Positions 37,762 to 44,922 of a DNA stretch of 64,000 bases are shown here, in pieces. A program made the position numbers and the translations under genes. Below the pieces are notes generated by a model that had not been told where the DNA came from, did no database searches, and worked only from the letters and a program-made list of their open reading frames with translations. The first letter of the stretch is position 1, and every line of letters begins with the position of its first letter. This DNA is from Burkholderia cenocepacia (lineage in GTDB: Bacteria > Pseudomonadota > Gammaproteobacteria > Burkholderiales > Burkholderiaceae), in contig NZ_CP060039.1 in NCBI RefSeq assembly GCF_014211915.1, positions 1,798,001 through 1,862,000 of the forward strand, written 5' to 3'.

Positions 37762-38660
37762 GCGCGGGCCTCGACGAGAAAGCCGTCGCCGTCGCAGTGC
37801 GGGCAGATTCGAACGGCACCAGGAGCGACGAATGCGCGAATGGTGTCGAGGAAGCGCTCGATCTGCGGTTCGAGTTCGGCCCAGTTCGCACCGCGCAGTG
37901 CGCCCGGAACGATCGCGCCATCGCGATAGCTGCTGTCCGGCGCGGAGATCTTCATCAGCTCTACCGTCGACTGCGTTTTCGTCGACCGCTTCGTGCGCTT
38001 GCCGATCGAATAGCTGTACGGCATCGGCTTGTGCGTGACGACGCGCATCAGCGTGAACGTGCCGATGCTCGCGTAATCGGTCATCGCGAACTCGTTCGGA
38101 TGGGCCTGCACTTCGGCGCGGAGCATGGCCGTGGCGCGCAGGAACAGCGCCTTCCCGCTGATCGAGACAGGGTGCTTGTGCCACGTCTCCGGGTGCTCAC
38201 GCAGGTCGGCGGGGAAGTCGATCGTGATGTCGCCCGGCCGCTCGACCGGTGCGCAGTCGCGGTCAACGATAATGAAATCGATCAGCAGCGACTCGCGCTC
38301 GACGGTTTCGCGCACCTCGTCGTAGAACTCGCGCTTGTACGCGGCGCCATCGCGCGGCACGTACTCGTCCTGATCGTCATCGAACTCGAACGCGTCTGCC
38401 TCAAGCGTGCGCGGGAACGTCGTCGTGTCGCGATACTCGTCGCGGATCTTGTAGCCGATCAGGTTCGACGTGGGTGCTTGCGGGATCGCCAGCGTGAGCA
38501 GCTCACCTTCGAACATCGAGTAGCCTCTGGTGCCAGGGCATTCCACCGCGACGCCGGCCTGTCCGTTGATGATCAGTGCGGGCGCGGCCGTGTACGACAG
38601 CTGGTATCCATGCTTGATGTACGACCAGCCGTTGTGCTGGAGAACGATGACGGGATTCAT
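37758..38660 (-). CDS. Phage early protein, unknown, with C-terminal zinc-finger-like motif
   Basis: This 300-residue protein is not recognised. It is rich in charged residues, has an acidic patch (D-D-D-Q-D-E) near 95 and ends with C-P-H-C-D-G-D-G-F, a half zinc-ribbon or DnaJ-like knuckle. ATGA overlaps on both sides place it inside the operon. Confidence 0.6.
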   Translation of the reverse strand: MNPVIVLQHNGWSYIKHGYQLSYTAAPALIINGQAGVAVECPGTRGYSMFEGELLTLAIPQAPTSNLIGYKIRDEYRDTTTFPRTLEADAFEFDDDQDEYVPRDGAAYKREFYDEVRETVERESLLIDFIIVDRDCAPVERPGDITIDFPADLREHPETWHKHPVSISGKALFLRATAMLRAEVQAHPNEFAMTDYASIGTFTLMRVVTHKPMPYSYSIGKRTKRSTKTQSTVELMKISAPDSSYRDGAIVPGALRGANWAELEPQIERFLDTIRAFVAPGAVRICPHCDGDGFLVEARA

Positions 38661-38779
38661 TTTGCGATTCCGGAGAGAAGTTCATAGGCCGGCGCGACGC
38701 CGCACGCGATCAGGTACAGCGCGCCGAGAACCGCGAGCGGGAACCAGTCGGGAAGGCTGTTGAGAGGGGCGCGCATCAT
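38657..38779 (-). CDS. 40-residue membrane protein
   Basis: Reading leftward from the first of two ATGs at 38779, a 40-codon frame encodes a hydrophobic helix (W-F-P-L-A-V-L-G-A-L-Y-L-I-A-C-G-V) and ends with a TGA that overlaps the next gene's ATG (ATGA). Its own ATG overlaps the preceding gene's stop, and AGG lies upstream. Tight coupling on both ends makes it a credible gene. Function unknown. Confidence 0.6.
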   Translation of the reverse strand: MMRAPLNSLPDWFPLAVLGALYLIACGVAPAYELLSGIAK

Positions 38780-39171
38780 CGACCTGCCATCGAGTTCCCG
38801 ATCGCCACGCGGGCGTCGATCGCCGCTGAATTCGCGGCATCCATGCGGCCCTCCAGTTCGATCTCGGCACCTCGTCCAGTCCTACAAGAACCAGTGCAGG
38901 GCGAGCATCCACAATCGATCGTGGCAAGCTTCGTGAGTGCGCGCTCGGCCTTCTGGAGCGCGGCGAGAAGATAGGATTCCCGCGCGGCTGCCGTGCGCTC
39001 CATCAGCGTCGAGATCGTGTCCCGCGTGAACTCGCTGTCCGGTGCGTGACCGAACCATTCGCAGGCAGCGACGACGCCGAACGTGCGAATCGCGTTCTCG
39101 AACGCGTCGCCCGTCGTGTTCTCGGGAACGCGCTGGATTTCGCCCGCGCCACCGTTCTTGATCGCGCTCAT
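38776..39171 (-). CDS. Phage early protein, unknown
   Basis: This 131-residue mainly helical protein has a middle segment with four Cys (C-G-C-S-P-C-T-G-S-C) that might hold a metal or iron-sulphur site. Start and stop overlap neighbours by four bases. No family recognised. Confidence 0.6.
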   Translation of the reverse strand: MSAIKNGGAGEIQRVPENTTGDAFENAIRTFGVVAACEWFGHAPDSEFTRDTISTLMERTAAARESYLLAALQKAERALTKLATIDCGCSPCTGSCRTGRGAEIELEGRMDAANSAAIDARVAIGNSMAGR

Positions 39172-39503
39172 CGATCCACCCCCGCGATCGTCACGACCCG
39201 CACCGGCTCCGGCGCAGCCTCGAGCGCCGTCGTCGCTGCAACGATCACCGCATCAATCTCGTCCATCACGTCGAAGATCGGATCTTCGCCAGCAAGGTCG
39301 GTCACCATTCCGACGTAGCGGCGTGCCTTGATAAGCAGGTCGAGCATCTTCGGCGCCGCTGCGAACAGCCGCGCGTATTCCTTCCCGTGCGGGCTGGTCG
39401 AGCAGTCGGCGACGAGCCAGCCGGCCGCGTCGACATCGGTTCGCTTCGTGCGCACGTACCAGCCGCACGCTTCGAGCTCGGGCCCAGTGGTGATCTCGCT
39501 CAT
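39168..39503 (-). CDS. Phage early protein, unknown
   Basis: This 111-residue protein has a pattern common in phage genomes: G-W-x-V-A-D-C, E-Y-A-R-L-F-A-A-A-P-K-M-L-D-L-L. I know of no assigned function. ATG 39503; the stop overlaps the next start by four bases. Confidence 0.6.
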   Translation of the reverse strand: MSEITTGPELEACGWYVRTKRTDVDAAGWLVADCSTSPHGKEYARLFAAAPKMLDLLIKARRYVGMVTDLAGEDPIFDVMDEIDAVIVAATTALEAAPEPVRVVTIAGVDR

Positions 39504-39529
39504 GGTCTATCCTCGGTGTGGTGTGCGGC

Positions 39530-39802
39530 TCAGAATGGGATTTCGAGCGGCTTCTTGTCCGACTCGATCAGGCGTGCGGTATCGACCGCATCGACCATCG
39601 CCGTTTCGACGGACGCGCAGAGACGTTTCGCGCGCTGCGCGGCGTCTTCTTCGATCAGTGCGAGCACGCGGACAATGAAGCCCGGCGCGAGTTCGAGTTC
39701 GATCTTCCCGCCCGGGCCCTCGAACATTGCTTCGGCTGCGAGCGTGCCGCTGTTCGATTCGTAGGATTCGCGGCGGCGGATGGTCAGCGATTTCAGTTGC
39801 AT
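39530..39802 (-). CDS. Phage early protein, unknown
   Basis: This 90-residue protein has alternating strand-like segments followed by a helix. The ATG at 39802 has GGAG eight bases upstream and is chosen over an in-frame TTG at 39814. No domain recognised. Confidence 0.6.
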   Translation of the reverse strand: MQLKSLTIRRRESYESNSGTLAAEAMFEGPGGKIELELAPGFIVRVLALIEEDAAQRAKRLCASVETAMVDAVDTARLIESDKKPLEIPF

Positions 39803-39855
39803 GGTGGTCTCCAACAGAGGTGTGGTGTGATTGCCCGCAGGGCGGGAACGGGTGG

Positions 39856-40020
39856 TCAGGCGTGCGCAGGAACAATCGCCTGCACCTGCGTCACCGCAAC
39901 GCAGTGCGCTTCTGCGAACCCGTCGAACTGGTTTTCGGCATCAAATGCGCAGTCCGCGTCGCACTCGAAGATCTGGACGCCTTCGAGCGATTTGCACGTG
40001 TAGAACACTTCGTATTCCAT
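39856..40020 (-). CDS. 54-residue Cys-containing phage protein
   Basis: A 54-codon frame with ATG at 40020 and AGGAGA nine bases upstream, a strong ribosome site. It is rich in Cys, Phe and Asp (F-Y-T-C-K-S, F-E-C-D-A-D-C-A-F-D). Frame and position fit the spacing between its neighbours. Function unknown. Confidence 0.6.
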   Translation of the reverse strand: MEYEVFYTCKSLEGVQIFECDADCAFDAENQFDGFAEAHCVAVTQVQAIVPAHA

Positions 40021-40050
40021 CGTCTTTCTCCTGTAGCGGGAGCGGTTGGG

Positions 40051-40161
40051 TCAGTGCCGGTGGTGCTCGTCGTCGCCGATGCGCCCGATCGAGCGCCAGA
40101 TCACGACAGCGGCGAGGATCAGCAGCGCGATCGCGCCGATCAGGAGGCGGGTGGTGGTCAT
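40051..40161 (-). CDS. 36-residue single-span membrane peptide
   Basis: ATG at 40161; one hydrophobic helix (L-L-I-G-A-I-A-L-L-I-L-A-A-V-V-I-W) followed by a charged tail rich in Asp and His. The start adjoins the preceding stop. Probably a small inner-membrane phage peptide; role unknown. Confidence 0.55.
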   Translation of the reverse strand: MTTTRLLIGAIALLILAAVVIWRSIGRIGDDEHHRH

Positions 40162-40162
40162 G

Positions 40163-40471
40163 TCAGGACTCGTCGTCTTGGAACAGACCAGCTGCTTCGG
40201 CCAGAGCGGCCGACAGGTCTCCGTAGCTGCAGTCGAGACGACCGATGAAGTCGGCGAGGAAACGGCGGCAGCGCTCGTCCGTCGTCTCAGCCGGATCGTC
40301 GACAAACTTCTTGGCGAAGCGCACGAGCTCAGCTTCAGCTTCGGCCATGCCCATTTCGTGACCGGCCTCGTATGCCGCATCGCGCGCTTCGGCGCGGGCA
40401 CGCACGACGTCCTCCTGAGCCTCGTACGAGGCGGGGATACGTGCAGGGGTGAATGCGTGATGGCGCAGCAT
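40163..40471 (-). CDS. Phage early protein, unknown, helical
   Basis: This 102-residue protein is dominated by charged, Ala-rich helix (A-R-A-E-A-R-D-A-A-Y-E-A-G and following) likely to form a coiled coil. Second gene of the leftward operon. No family recognised. Confidence 0.6.
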   Translation of the reverse strand: MLRHHAFTPARIPASYEAQEDVVRARAEARDAAYEAGHEMGMAEAEAELVRFAKKFVDDPAETTDERCRRFLADFIGRLDCSYGDLSAALAEAAGLFQDDES

Positions 40472-40472
40472 T

Positions 40473-40661
40473 TCAGTACCCCATCAGGTCGCGAGCCGCG
40501 CTCAGCGTCGCGGGAATCGTGTCGCGCTCGGTGAACACGCGACCTTCACGGTCCACGCTGACCGTCGATACAGTCAGCGTGCCGTCGCCGTTGTCGATCG
40601 TCGGCGCCGCCGTGTAATGGCTGTCGATCCAGCGGATCAGGGTTTCGGTGGGGTGGAGCAT
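40473..40661 (-). CDS. First gene of the leftward early operon, unknown
   Basis: This 62-residue protein starts 13 bases downstream of the operator triad and is the promoter-proximal gene, where phages often place an antiterminator or host-takeover factor. The sequence shows strand-like repeats (G-T-L-T-V-S-T-V-S-V) and no known motif. Confidence 0.6.
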   Translation of the reverse strand: MLHPTETLIRWIDSHYTAAPTIDNGDGTLTVSTVSVDREGRVFTERDTIPATLSAARDLMGY

Positions 40662-40673
40662 GGTTGCCTCTCG

Positions 40674-40738
40674 CTAAGGTTTCGCCTTAGTTGCAAGGTT
40701 AGGGCATGCCTTAGTTCTTTGTCAAGGTGTTGCCTTAG
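40674..40738. promoter_or_regulatory. Left operator triad (OL-like)
   Basis: Three 17-bp sites at 40674-40690, 40698-40714 and 40722-40738, exactly 24 bases apart, each a version of CTAAGG-N5-CCTTAG. The first is a perfect palindrome (CTAAGGTTTCGCCTTAG); the others keep the CCTTAG half and vary in the other. They cover the leftward early promoter. Confidence 0.85.
40696..40725 (-). promoter_or_regulatory. Leftward early promoter pL
   Basis: On the minus strand a consensus TTGACA (40725-40720) is followed after 18 bases by TAACCT (40701-40696), a weak -10. It lies inside the operator triad and points at the early operon. Confidence 0.6.
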
Positions 40739-40753
40739 TTTTTCTTCGGGGCG

Positions 40754-40780
40754 AAAAAAAGCCCGGCTCTAGGCCGGGCT
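40754..40780 (-). terminator. Intrinsic terminator between the lysogeny genes and pL
   Basis: Read leftward, AGCCCGGCC-TAGA-GCCGGGCT is followed by seven T. It lies 27 bases after the stop of the adhesin-E-like gene and should stop repressor-operon transcripts before they enter the pL region. Confidence 0.9.
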
Positions 40781-40807
40781 CTTGATCGCGAGCGCGATTC
40801 TATTCAG

Positions 40808-41221
40808 TCATTGGAACAGGCACGGGGCGGTAATCATTACTTCGCCAGCAGAGCCAGGGATTGCATCTTCGAATTCTTGCGTTGGATAGCGTTGGGTTCC
40901 GAGCGAATCTCCTGAAGCCTGCTCACCCTCATAATAGACCACTCGCAATGGAGCTAATTGGTGCTTCGAACATTGAATATACTGCTCAGCGACCATCGAC
41001 TTGAATGGCTTGAACTGTGTCCACTGCACGCCTTTTTGCGGCCTCTTAAAAGAAACCATAAACCAGGCTTTTCGATAATCGCCTTCAACCTTTACCGTTT
41101 TGGCATCCATGTAGTAAGCGATGTCGCTCGGTCCATTGTCGAGCCGCACCCATCGATCCTGTTCCGCAAACACAGACGCTGAAAGTGTGGCAAGTAGCGC
41201 AATAGCAATTGTTGTTCGCAT
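40808..41221 (-). CDS. Secreted surface-adhesin-E-like protein (lysogenic conversion candidate)
   Basis: This 137-residue protein has a signal peptide (cleavage near A-S-V-F-A, residue ~18) and a domain with W-V-R-L, A-Y-Y-M-D-A-K-T-V, two Cys and P-G-S-A-G-E, the layout of the surface-adhesin protein E family first known from Haemophilus. It would be exported to the periplasm or surface. The gene is visibly more AT-rich than its neighbours, lies directly downstream of the repressor with its own terminator, and so should be expressed in the lysogen. ATG 41221 is set by the signal peptide. Confidence 0.8.
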   Translation of the reverse strand: MRTTIAIALLATLSASVFAEQDRWVRLDNGPSDIAYYMDAKTVKVEGDYRKAWFMVSFKRPQKGVQWTQFKPFKSMVAEQYIQCSKHQLAPLRVVYYEGEQASGDSLGTQRYPTQEFEDAIPGSAGEVMITAPCLFQ

Positions 41222-41241
41222 CGATATTCCCCCGTTTTGCC

Positions 41242-41640
41242 TTATACCGGCACCCATTTTCCGATCACGGTTCCCATGATGGTCGCATTGCCATTGATGT
41301 AGATCCACTGCTCGGGCCAGCTCGGATTGAGCGGGTGCAGTAGCTTTTTATCACCCTCGATGATGAGTTGCTTGAACGTCGCTTCACGCTCGTCGTCGAG
41401 CCGCACGATGACGCAGCTGCGGTGATCGGCGCCGCGGTCGGGATCAACGAAGATGATCTCGCCTTCGTTGAACGACGGCGCGCCGTTCGGGTTGAACATG
41501 CTCTGCCCGCGCACGCGGAGACAGAACGTGTCCTTGCTGTGTCCGGCCGGGCACGGAATCCAGTCCTCGGCGTCGCACTCGTCAAAATTCTTCGAAATCT
41601 CGGCCCACTGGCCGGCCTGCACCCACGAAATCAACGGCAC
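41242..41640 (-). pseudogene. cI-type repressor, C-terminal (S24 peptidase) part, frameshifted
   Basis: The frame encodes the S24/LexA-like self-cleavage and dimer domain: A-G cleavage dipeptide in V-Q-A-G-Q-W, catalytic Ser in R-G-Q-S-M-F-N-P, and the Lys partner in E-A-T-F-K-Q-L. It lacks the DNA-binding domain, which is encoded just upstream in another frame. One missing base in the C4 run at 41644-41647 explains the split. A GTG at 41640 could start a separate product, but no good ribosome site is seen. Confidence 0.8.
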
Positions 41641-41894
41641 CGTCCCCGAATAGCTGGACCTGGTTCGACAGACGACTCGCGGGCCGCGCCTTTCGCTTCG
41701 CGGCCGGACAGCAGGTAGTCGACGCTCGTGCGCAGCAGACGCGCGAGGTCATCGAGCTTCGCCGAATCAGGTCGGGAGACGTCGCGCTCCCATTCCGATA
41801 CCGAAACGCCCGTGATGCCGAAATGGTCCGCGACGTGTTTCTGAGTCAGGCCGCGAGCCTTCCGCTTTTCTTTGATTCGAGATCCCAAGGTCAT
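41631..41894 (-). pseudogene. cI-type repressor, N-terminal DNA-binding part, frameshifted
   Basis: This 87-residue frame has an XRE helix-turn-helix (Q-K-H-V-A-D-H-F-G-I-T-G-V-S-V-S-E-W-E) at about 18-37 and the usual D-Y-L-L-S-G after it. It then runs into R-G-R-C-R and a stop. In intact relatives I-R-G would continue T-V-P-L-I-S-W. The start overlaps the rightmost-acting operator and has no Shine-Dalgarno sequence, so the mRNA may be leaderless, as for lambda cI from pRM. Without the C-terminal dimer domain repression should be weak. Confidence 0.8.
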
Positions 41895-41959
41895 AAGGAA
41901 TAGCCTAACACTTGCAACTAAGGCAACGCCTGATATACTCCGCTAAGGCATAACCTCAA
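41893..41959. promoter_or_regulatory. Right operator triad (OR-like)
   Basis: Three 17-bp sites at 41893-41909, 41918-41934 and 41943-41959, 25 bases apart, of the form (C/A)TAAGG-N5-CCT(N)A(N). They match the left triad's consensus CTAAGG-N5-CCTTAG less exactly. They lie between the divergent cI and cro starts, covering the start of cI, the spacer of pR and its start site. Confidence 0.8.
41912..41939 (+). promoter_or_regulatory. Rightward early promoter pR
   Basis: TTGCAA (41912-41917) and TATACT (41934-41939) with a 16-base spacer; the -10 matches five of six consensus bases. An operator fills the spacer, so repressor binding would block RNA polymerase. Confidence 0.75.
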
Positions 41960-41971
41960 TTTTGGTGAAAT

Positions 41972-42226
41972 ATGGACGACGCACCGATCCTCGAACAGGC
42001 CATCAAGCGTGCCGGCGGCGCAGCGGCGGTTGCGCGTGCCTTCGGCATTTCTCCGGTCTCGGTGGGCGAGTGGCTGAAGAAACAGAAGCTGCCCGCCGAC
42101 CGCGTGATTCCGGTCTCTAGCCTGACCGACTGGGAATACACCCCGCACATGCTCGATTCGAGGCTGTACCCGAACGAGCGCGACGGCATGCCGCTGTCGC
42201 TTCAACCCGCCCAGGTGGCCGCATGA
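41972..42226 (+). CDS. Cro-like (YdaS-type) repressor
   Basis: This 84-residue protein has a helix-turn-helix (G-A-A-A-V-A-R-A-F-G-I-S-P-V-S-V-G-E-W) at about 15-34 and L-P-A-D-R-V-I-P, typical of YdaS/Cro antirepressors. It is the first gene after pR and divergent from cI, so it should compete for the same operators to drive lytic growth. The stop overlaps the next start (ATGA). Confidence 0.85.
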   Translation: MDDAPILEQAIKRAGGAAAVARAFGISPVSVGEWLKKQKLPADRVIPVSSLTDWEYTPHMLDSRLYPNERDGMPLSLQPAQVAA

Positions 42227-42552
42227 GCACCGCCGAAACAGTTTCGTCTGACCAACTTGAAATGACACGGGCGCTGGCTGCAACGAACGATTGCGAGCTG
42301 TCCCGCGCGATTGAGCGCGTCACGCAGGCACGAGCGGCTGCCGCCAATGGGATGTCGACGAGCAGCATGAGCCGCAACCTCGACAAGATGCGAGAGGCCG
42401 AGTGGCATCGCGTACTCGCTGGCCTGAGGTTGCAGGTTGTGCCGATGGGGTCGATGGTCGTCGACCCGCACGAGCTCACGGCGCTGGAGAGCATGGCGCT
42501 TAAGTATCTGGAGACGCGTCGGCAGCAGCGCATTCAGGACGACCGGCCGTGA
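42223..42552 (+). CDS. cII-like phage regulator
   Basis: This 109-residue protein has S-T-S-S-M-S-R-N-L-D-K resembling the recognition helix of CII-type activators, followed by L-A-G-L-R-L-Q-V-V-P. Its place immediately after cro is the CII position in lambdoid phages. It may activate lysogenic promoters. Similarity is by motif and position only. Confidence 0.6.
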   Translation: MSTAETVSSDQLEMTRALAATNDCELSRAIERVTQARAAAANGMSTSSMSRNLDKMREAEWHRVLAGLRLQVVPMGSMVVDPHELTALESMALKYLETRRQQRIQDDRP

Positions 42553-42590
42553 ACGAACTCCCGAATTACCTCACCGAAGCGGGGTGCTGA
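42549..42590 (+). CDS. Possible 13-codon minigene
   Basis: A GTG overlapping the previous stop (GTGA) opens a 13-residue frame that ends one base before the ATG of the replication gene. It might couple translation of the two genes. It may equally be untranslated spacer. Confidence 0.25.
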   Translation: MNELPNYLTEAGC

Positions 42591-42591
42591 C

Positions 42592-43422
42592 ATGGCCCGC
42601 ATCCGCACCATCAAGCCGGAATTCTTCACGAGCGAGGACATCGTTGCGCTCACACCCTTCGCGCGCCTGCTGTATATCGCGCTCTGGTGCGAGGCCGATC
42701 GTGAGGGGCGTTTTGCGTGGAAACCCGCCACGTTCAAGATGCGATACCTGCCGGCGGACGACGTGAATATCCGCGATCTGTGCCAAGAAATCGTCGATCA
42801 AGGGCTCGTCGTGCTTTATCGAGAGAACGGCTCCGAGATCATCGATAACGGCACCGATAACGACAAAAACAGCCATTCCGATAACGGTTCCGACCTGTTC
42901 GATAACGAAATCGAGAAGAAATCGAGAAATATCGATAAATCTCTCGATACGCTCGCATACATCCCGAAATTTTCTCGACACCAACAGATCAATAACCGGG
43001 AAACCCCGTCAGTATTGCCTGAGCCGTTATCGATGGCACGCGTGGACGACGCGTCACGACGCGAGAAGCACGCCCCACGAGGGGAAGGGAAAGGAAAGGA
43101 AAGGAACGCTAATACACGCGTCACGACATCGCGTGACGTCGACTTCGAGAAATTCTGGTCGATCTATCCGCGCAAGGACAGCAAGGTCCAGGCCGAAAAG
43201 GCGTTCACGAAAATCGCTCCGAACGAGCAGCTGCTCGCCAAGATCCTTGCAGGCGTGCAGCGGGCCGTGACTTCGGAGCAGTGGTGCAAGGACGAGGGCC
43301 GCTTCATCCCATACGCGTCTACCTGGCTCAACGGGAAGCGCTGGGAGGACGGCGGTGCTTCGATGCCCGCAGGTCAGTCGACGTCGTTCAACGGCCATTC
43401 GGCCGACAACCCGTTCGCGTGA
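42592..43422 (+). CDS. Replication initiator (lambda O/DnaT-like) with internal origin
   Basis: This 276-residue protein has an N-terminal winged helix common to phage replication initiators (M-A-R-I-R-T-I-K-P-E-F-F, F-A-R-L-L-Y-I-A-L-W-C-E-A-D). A low-complexity middle follows (repeated D-N-G/D-N-D near 85-105), then a Lys/Arg linker and a C-terminal domain beginning F-E-K-F-W-S-I-Y-P-R-K that probably binds the helicase. Codons in the middle are AT-rich and contain iterons, so the origin appears to lie inside the gene as in lambda. A DnaB-like ATPase is encoded downstream. Confidence 0.8.
   Translation: MARIRTIKPEFFTSEDIVALTPFARLLYIALWCEADREGRFAWKPATFKMRYLPADDVNIRDLCQEIVDQGLVVLYRENGSEIIDNGTDNDKNSHSDNGSDLFDNEIEKKSRNIDKSLDTLAYIPKFSRHQQINNRETPSVLPEPLSMARVDDASRREKHAPRGEGKGKERNANTRVTTSRDVDFEKFWSIYPRKDSKVQAEKAFTKIAPNEQLLAKILAGVQRAVTSEQWCKDEGRFIPYASTWLNGKRWEDGGASMPAGQSTSFNGHSADNPFA
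42843..43032. repeat. Iteron array, candidate replication origin
   Basis: CGATAACG occurs at 42843, 42855, 42879 and 42900, and once inverted (CGTTATCG) at 43025-43032. Between the direct and inverted copies lies the most AT-rich stretch of the replication region (about 42907-43000). Spacing of 12, 24 and 21 bases is close to helical phasing. This is the usual make-up of an iteron origin with an unwinding element. Confidence 0.7.
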
Positions 43423-43427
43423 TCGCC

Positions 43428-43919
43428 ATGGCCCGCTATCCCGCCAACTCCGAAGCGCTCGTCGCCATGCGCCGTCGCCGTCAGGCTCCGGCCGGATCGG
43501 TGCTCGTCTCGTTCGTTGGGCCGCTGCAGTGGTCGAACGTCACGCTGACCGCGAGCGTCAACGAGCGTTACGACTGGCGGCCAATCGCGGCCTTGGACAT
43601 CGAGGCGTTCGCTTCGGCTTCGATCGCTTTCCCGGCACTGCTGCGCTCGCTGGTCGACATGGCCGCAGCTGTACCGCGGCGCATGGTGCTGACGTTCCGC
43701 GAAGGCCCTCGCGTCGAGCTGGGCGAGTGGCGCCAGATCACCGACTTCCGCGTTTTCGACTGGTGCCCGATGGCGCTCGGCGGTCCCTGCTGGGACGACG
43801 CCCGCGCCCTCGCGTTGCGCATCTTCGCTGAACTCGGCAAGTCCATTCCAACCCCGTACGACGAGGCTTGCACGCTCGTCATCAAAGCCGCACAGGAGGC
43901 CCAGCAGTGGCACGCATGA
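43428..43919 (+). CDS. Phage protein, unknown
   Basis: This 163-residue protein has no recognised domain. It overlaps the initiator region: a GTG at 43419 overlaps the previous stop and an ATG follows at 43428. The frame ends inside the start of the helicase gene, 13 bases after its GTG. Position between initiator and helicase suggests an accessory replication role. Confidence 0.65.
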   Translation: MARYPANSEALVAMRRRRQAPAGSVLVSFVGPLQWSNVTLTASVNERYDWRPIAALDIEAFASASIAFPALLRSLVDMAAAVPRRMVLTFREGPRVELGEWRQITDFRVFDWCPMALGGPCWDDARALALRIFAELGKSIPTPYDEACTLVIKAAQEAQQWHA

Positions 43920-44869
43920 TCCCCGATTCGATCGACTGGAACGCCTACGTCAACGACGCGGACGACGGTCGTGCTGACGTCCGTCGAGCGTCCGAATTCT
44001 TCGACATGGTCGTGGATGCGTTCCACGGCGAAGCGCAGCAGCAGACCGGCGTCTCGACGCCATGGCCGACGCTCGGTCGCGATCTGGCCTTCCGTCCGGG
44101 CGAAGTTTCGCTCTGGGGAGGCATCAACGGTCACGGCAAATCCGGCGTGCTCGGGCAGGTGATCCTGCACGTGATGTCGCAAGGCGAGCGGGCCTGTATC
44201 GCATCGATGGAAATGCCGCCGCACAAGACCATGGAGCGGATGTCCCGGCAGGCTGCATGCCAGGAGCTTCCCGCCGTTCCGTACCTGCGTGCGCTCGAAC
44301 GCTGGACTGACGATCGGCTCTGGATCTACAACCACATCGGCACCGTGCAGCGTGACCGGATGCTGGCCGTCTCGCGGTACTGCCGCAACGAGCTCGGCGT
44401 CTCGCACATGGTCATCGACAGCCTCATGAAGTGCGGCATCGCGCCGGACGACTACGCGGGCCAGAAGAATTTCGTCGATCAGCTCTGCTCGCTGGCACGC
44501 GATACCGGGCTGCACATCCACCTCGTGCACCACATCCGCAAGGGCGAGCGGGAAACCGACATCCCCGACAAGTTCGACCTGAAGGGGGCCGGCGAAATTA
44601 CCGATCTCGTCGACAACCTCCTGATCGTGCATCGCAACAAGCGCAAGGAAACCGAGCTGCGCAAGGATCTCGACGACGAGAAGCGCGCGACGTTCGAAGC
44701 GCAGGCCGACACGGTGCTGATCTGCGCCAAGCAGCGGCACTACACGTGGGAAGGGAATCTGAAGCTCTGGTTCGACCCTGCATCGCTGCAGTTTCGCGAT
44801 CAGCGGACGGATGGGGCGCACTTCCTCGACCTCGAAACTTCCCAATGGAGGCAGCAATGGAGCCGCTGA
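43907..44869 (+). CDS. DnaB/RecA-fold replicative helicase-like ATPase
   Basis: This 320-residue protein has a RecA-type core: Walker A G-I-N-G-H-G-K-S near 72-79, S-M-E-M-P as in DnaB-family motif 1a, H-M-V-I-D-S-L Walker B, and I-H-L-V-H-H-I. It lacks the DnaB N-terminal domain, so it resembles T7 gp4-like or short phage helicases. The GTG start (43907) lies seven bases after AGGAGG and is preferred to the ATG at 43916. Confidence 0.85.
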   Translation: MARMIPDSIDWNAYVNDADDGRADVRRASEFFDMVVDAFHGEAQQQTGVSTPWPTLGRDLAFRPGEVSLWGGINGHGKSGVLGQVILHVMSQGERACIASMEMPPHKTMERMSRQAACQELPAVPYLRALERWTDDRLWIYNHIGTVQRDRMLAVSRYCRNELGVSHMVIDSLMKCGIAPDDYAGQKNFVDQLCSLARDTGLHIHLVHHIRKGERETDIPDKFDLKGAGEITDLVDNLLIVHRNKRKETELRKDLDDEKRATFEAQADTVLICAKQRHYTWEGNLKLWFDPASLQFRDQRTDGAHFLDLETSQWRQQWSR

Positions 44870-44922
44870 ACGCCGCCAGTACGCGCGCGTGCGCGCATTT
44901 GGGGCAGGAGGTCGCATGCTGA
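44857..44922 (+). CDS. Possible 21-residue peptide gene
   Basis: An ATG with GGAGG five bases upstream opens a 21-codon frame that overlaps the helicase stop and the next gene's start. The ribosome site is good; the peptide has no recognisable feature. It may serve translational coupling. Confidence 0.3.
   Translation: MEPLNAASTRACAHLGQEVAC

Noticed and set aside
41242..41640. Programmed -1 frameshift joining the two repressor parts
   Set aside because: The site (CGGGGAC) is not a good slippery heptamer and no stimulator structure is evident; a one-base loss in a homopolymer explains it more simply.
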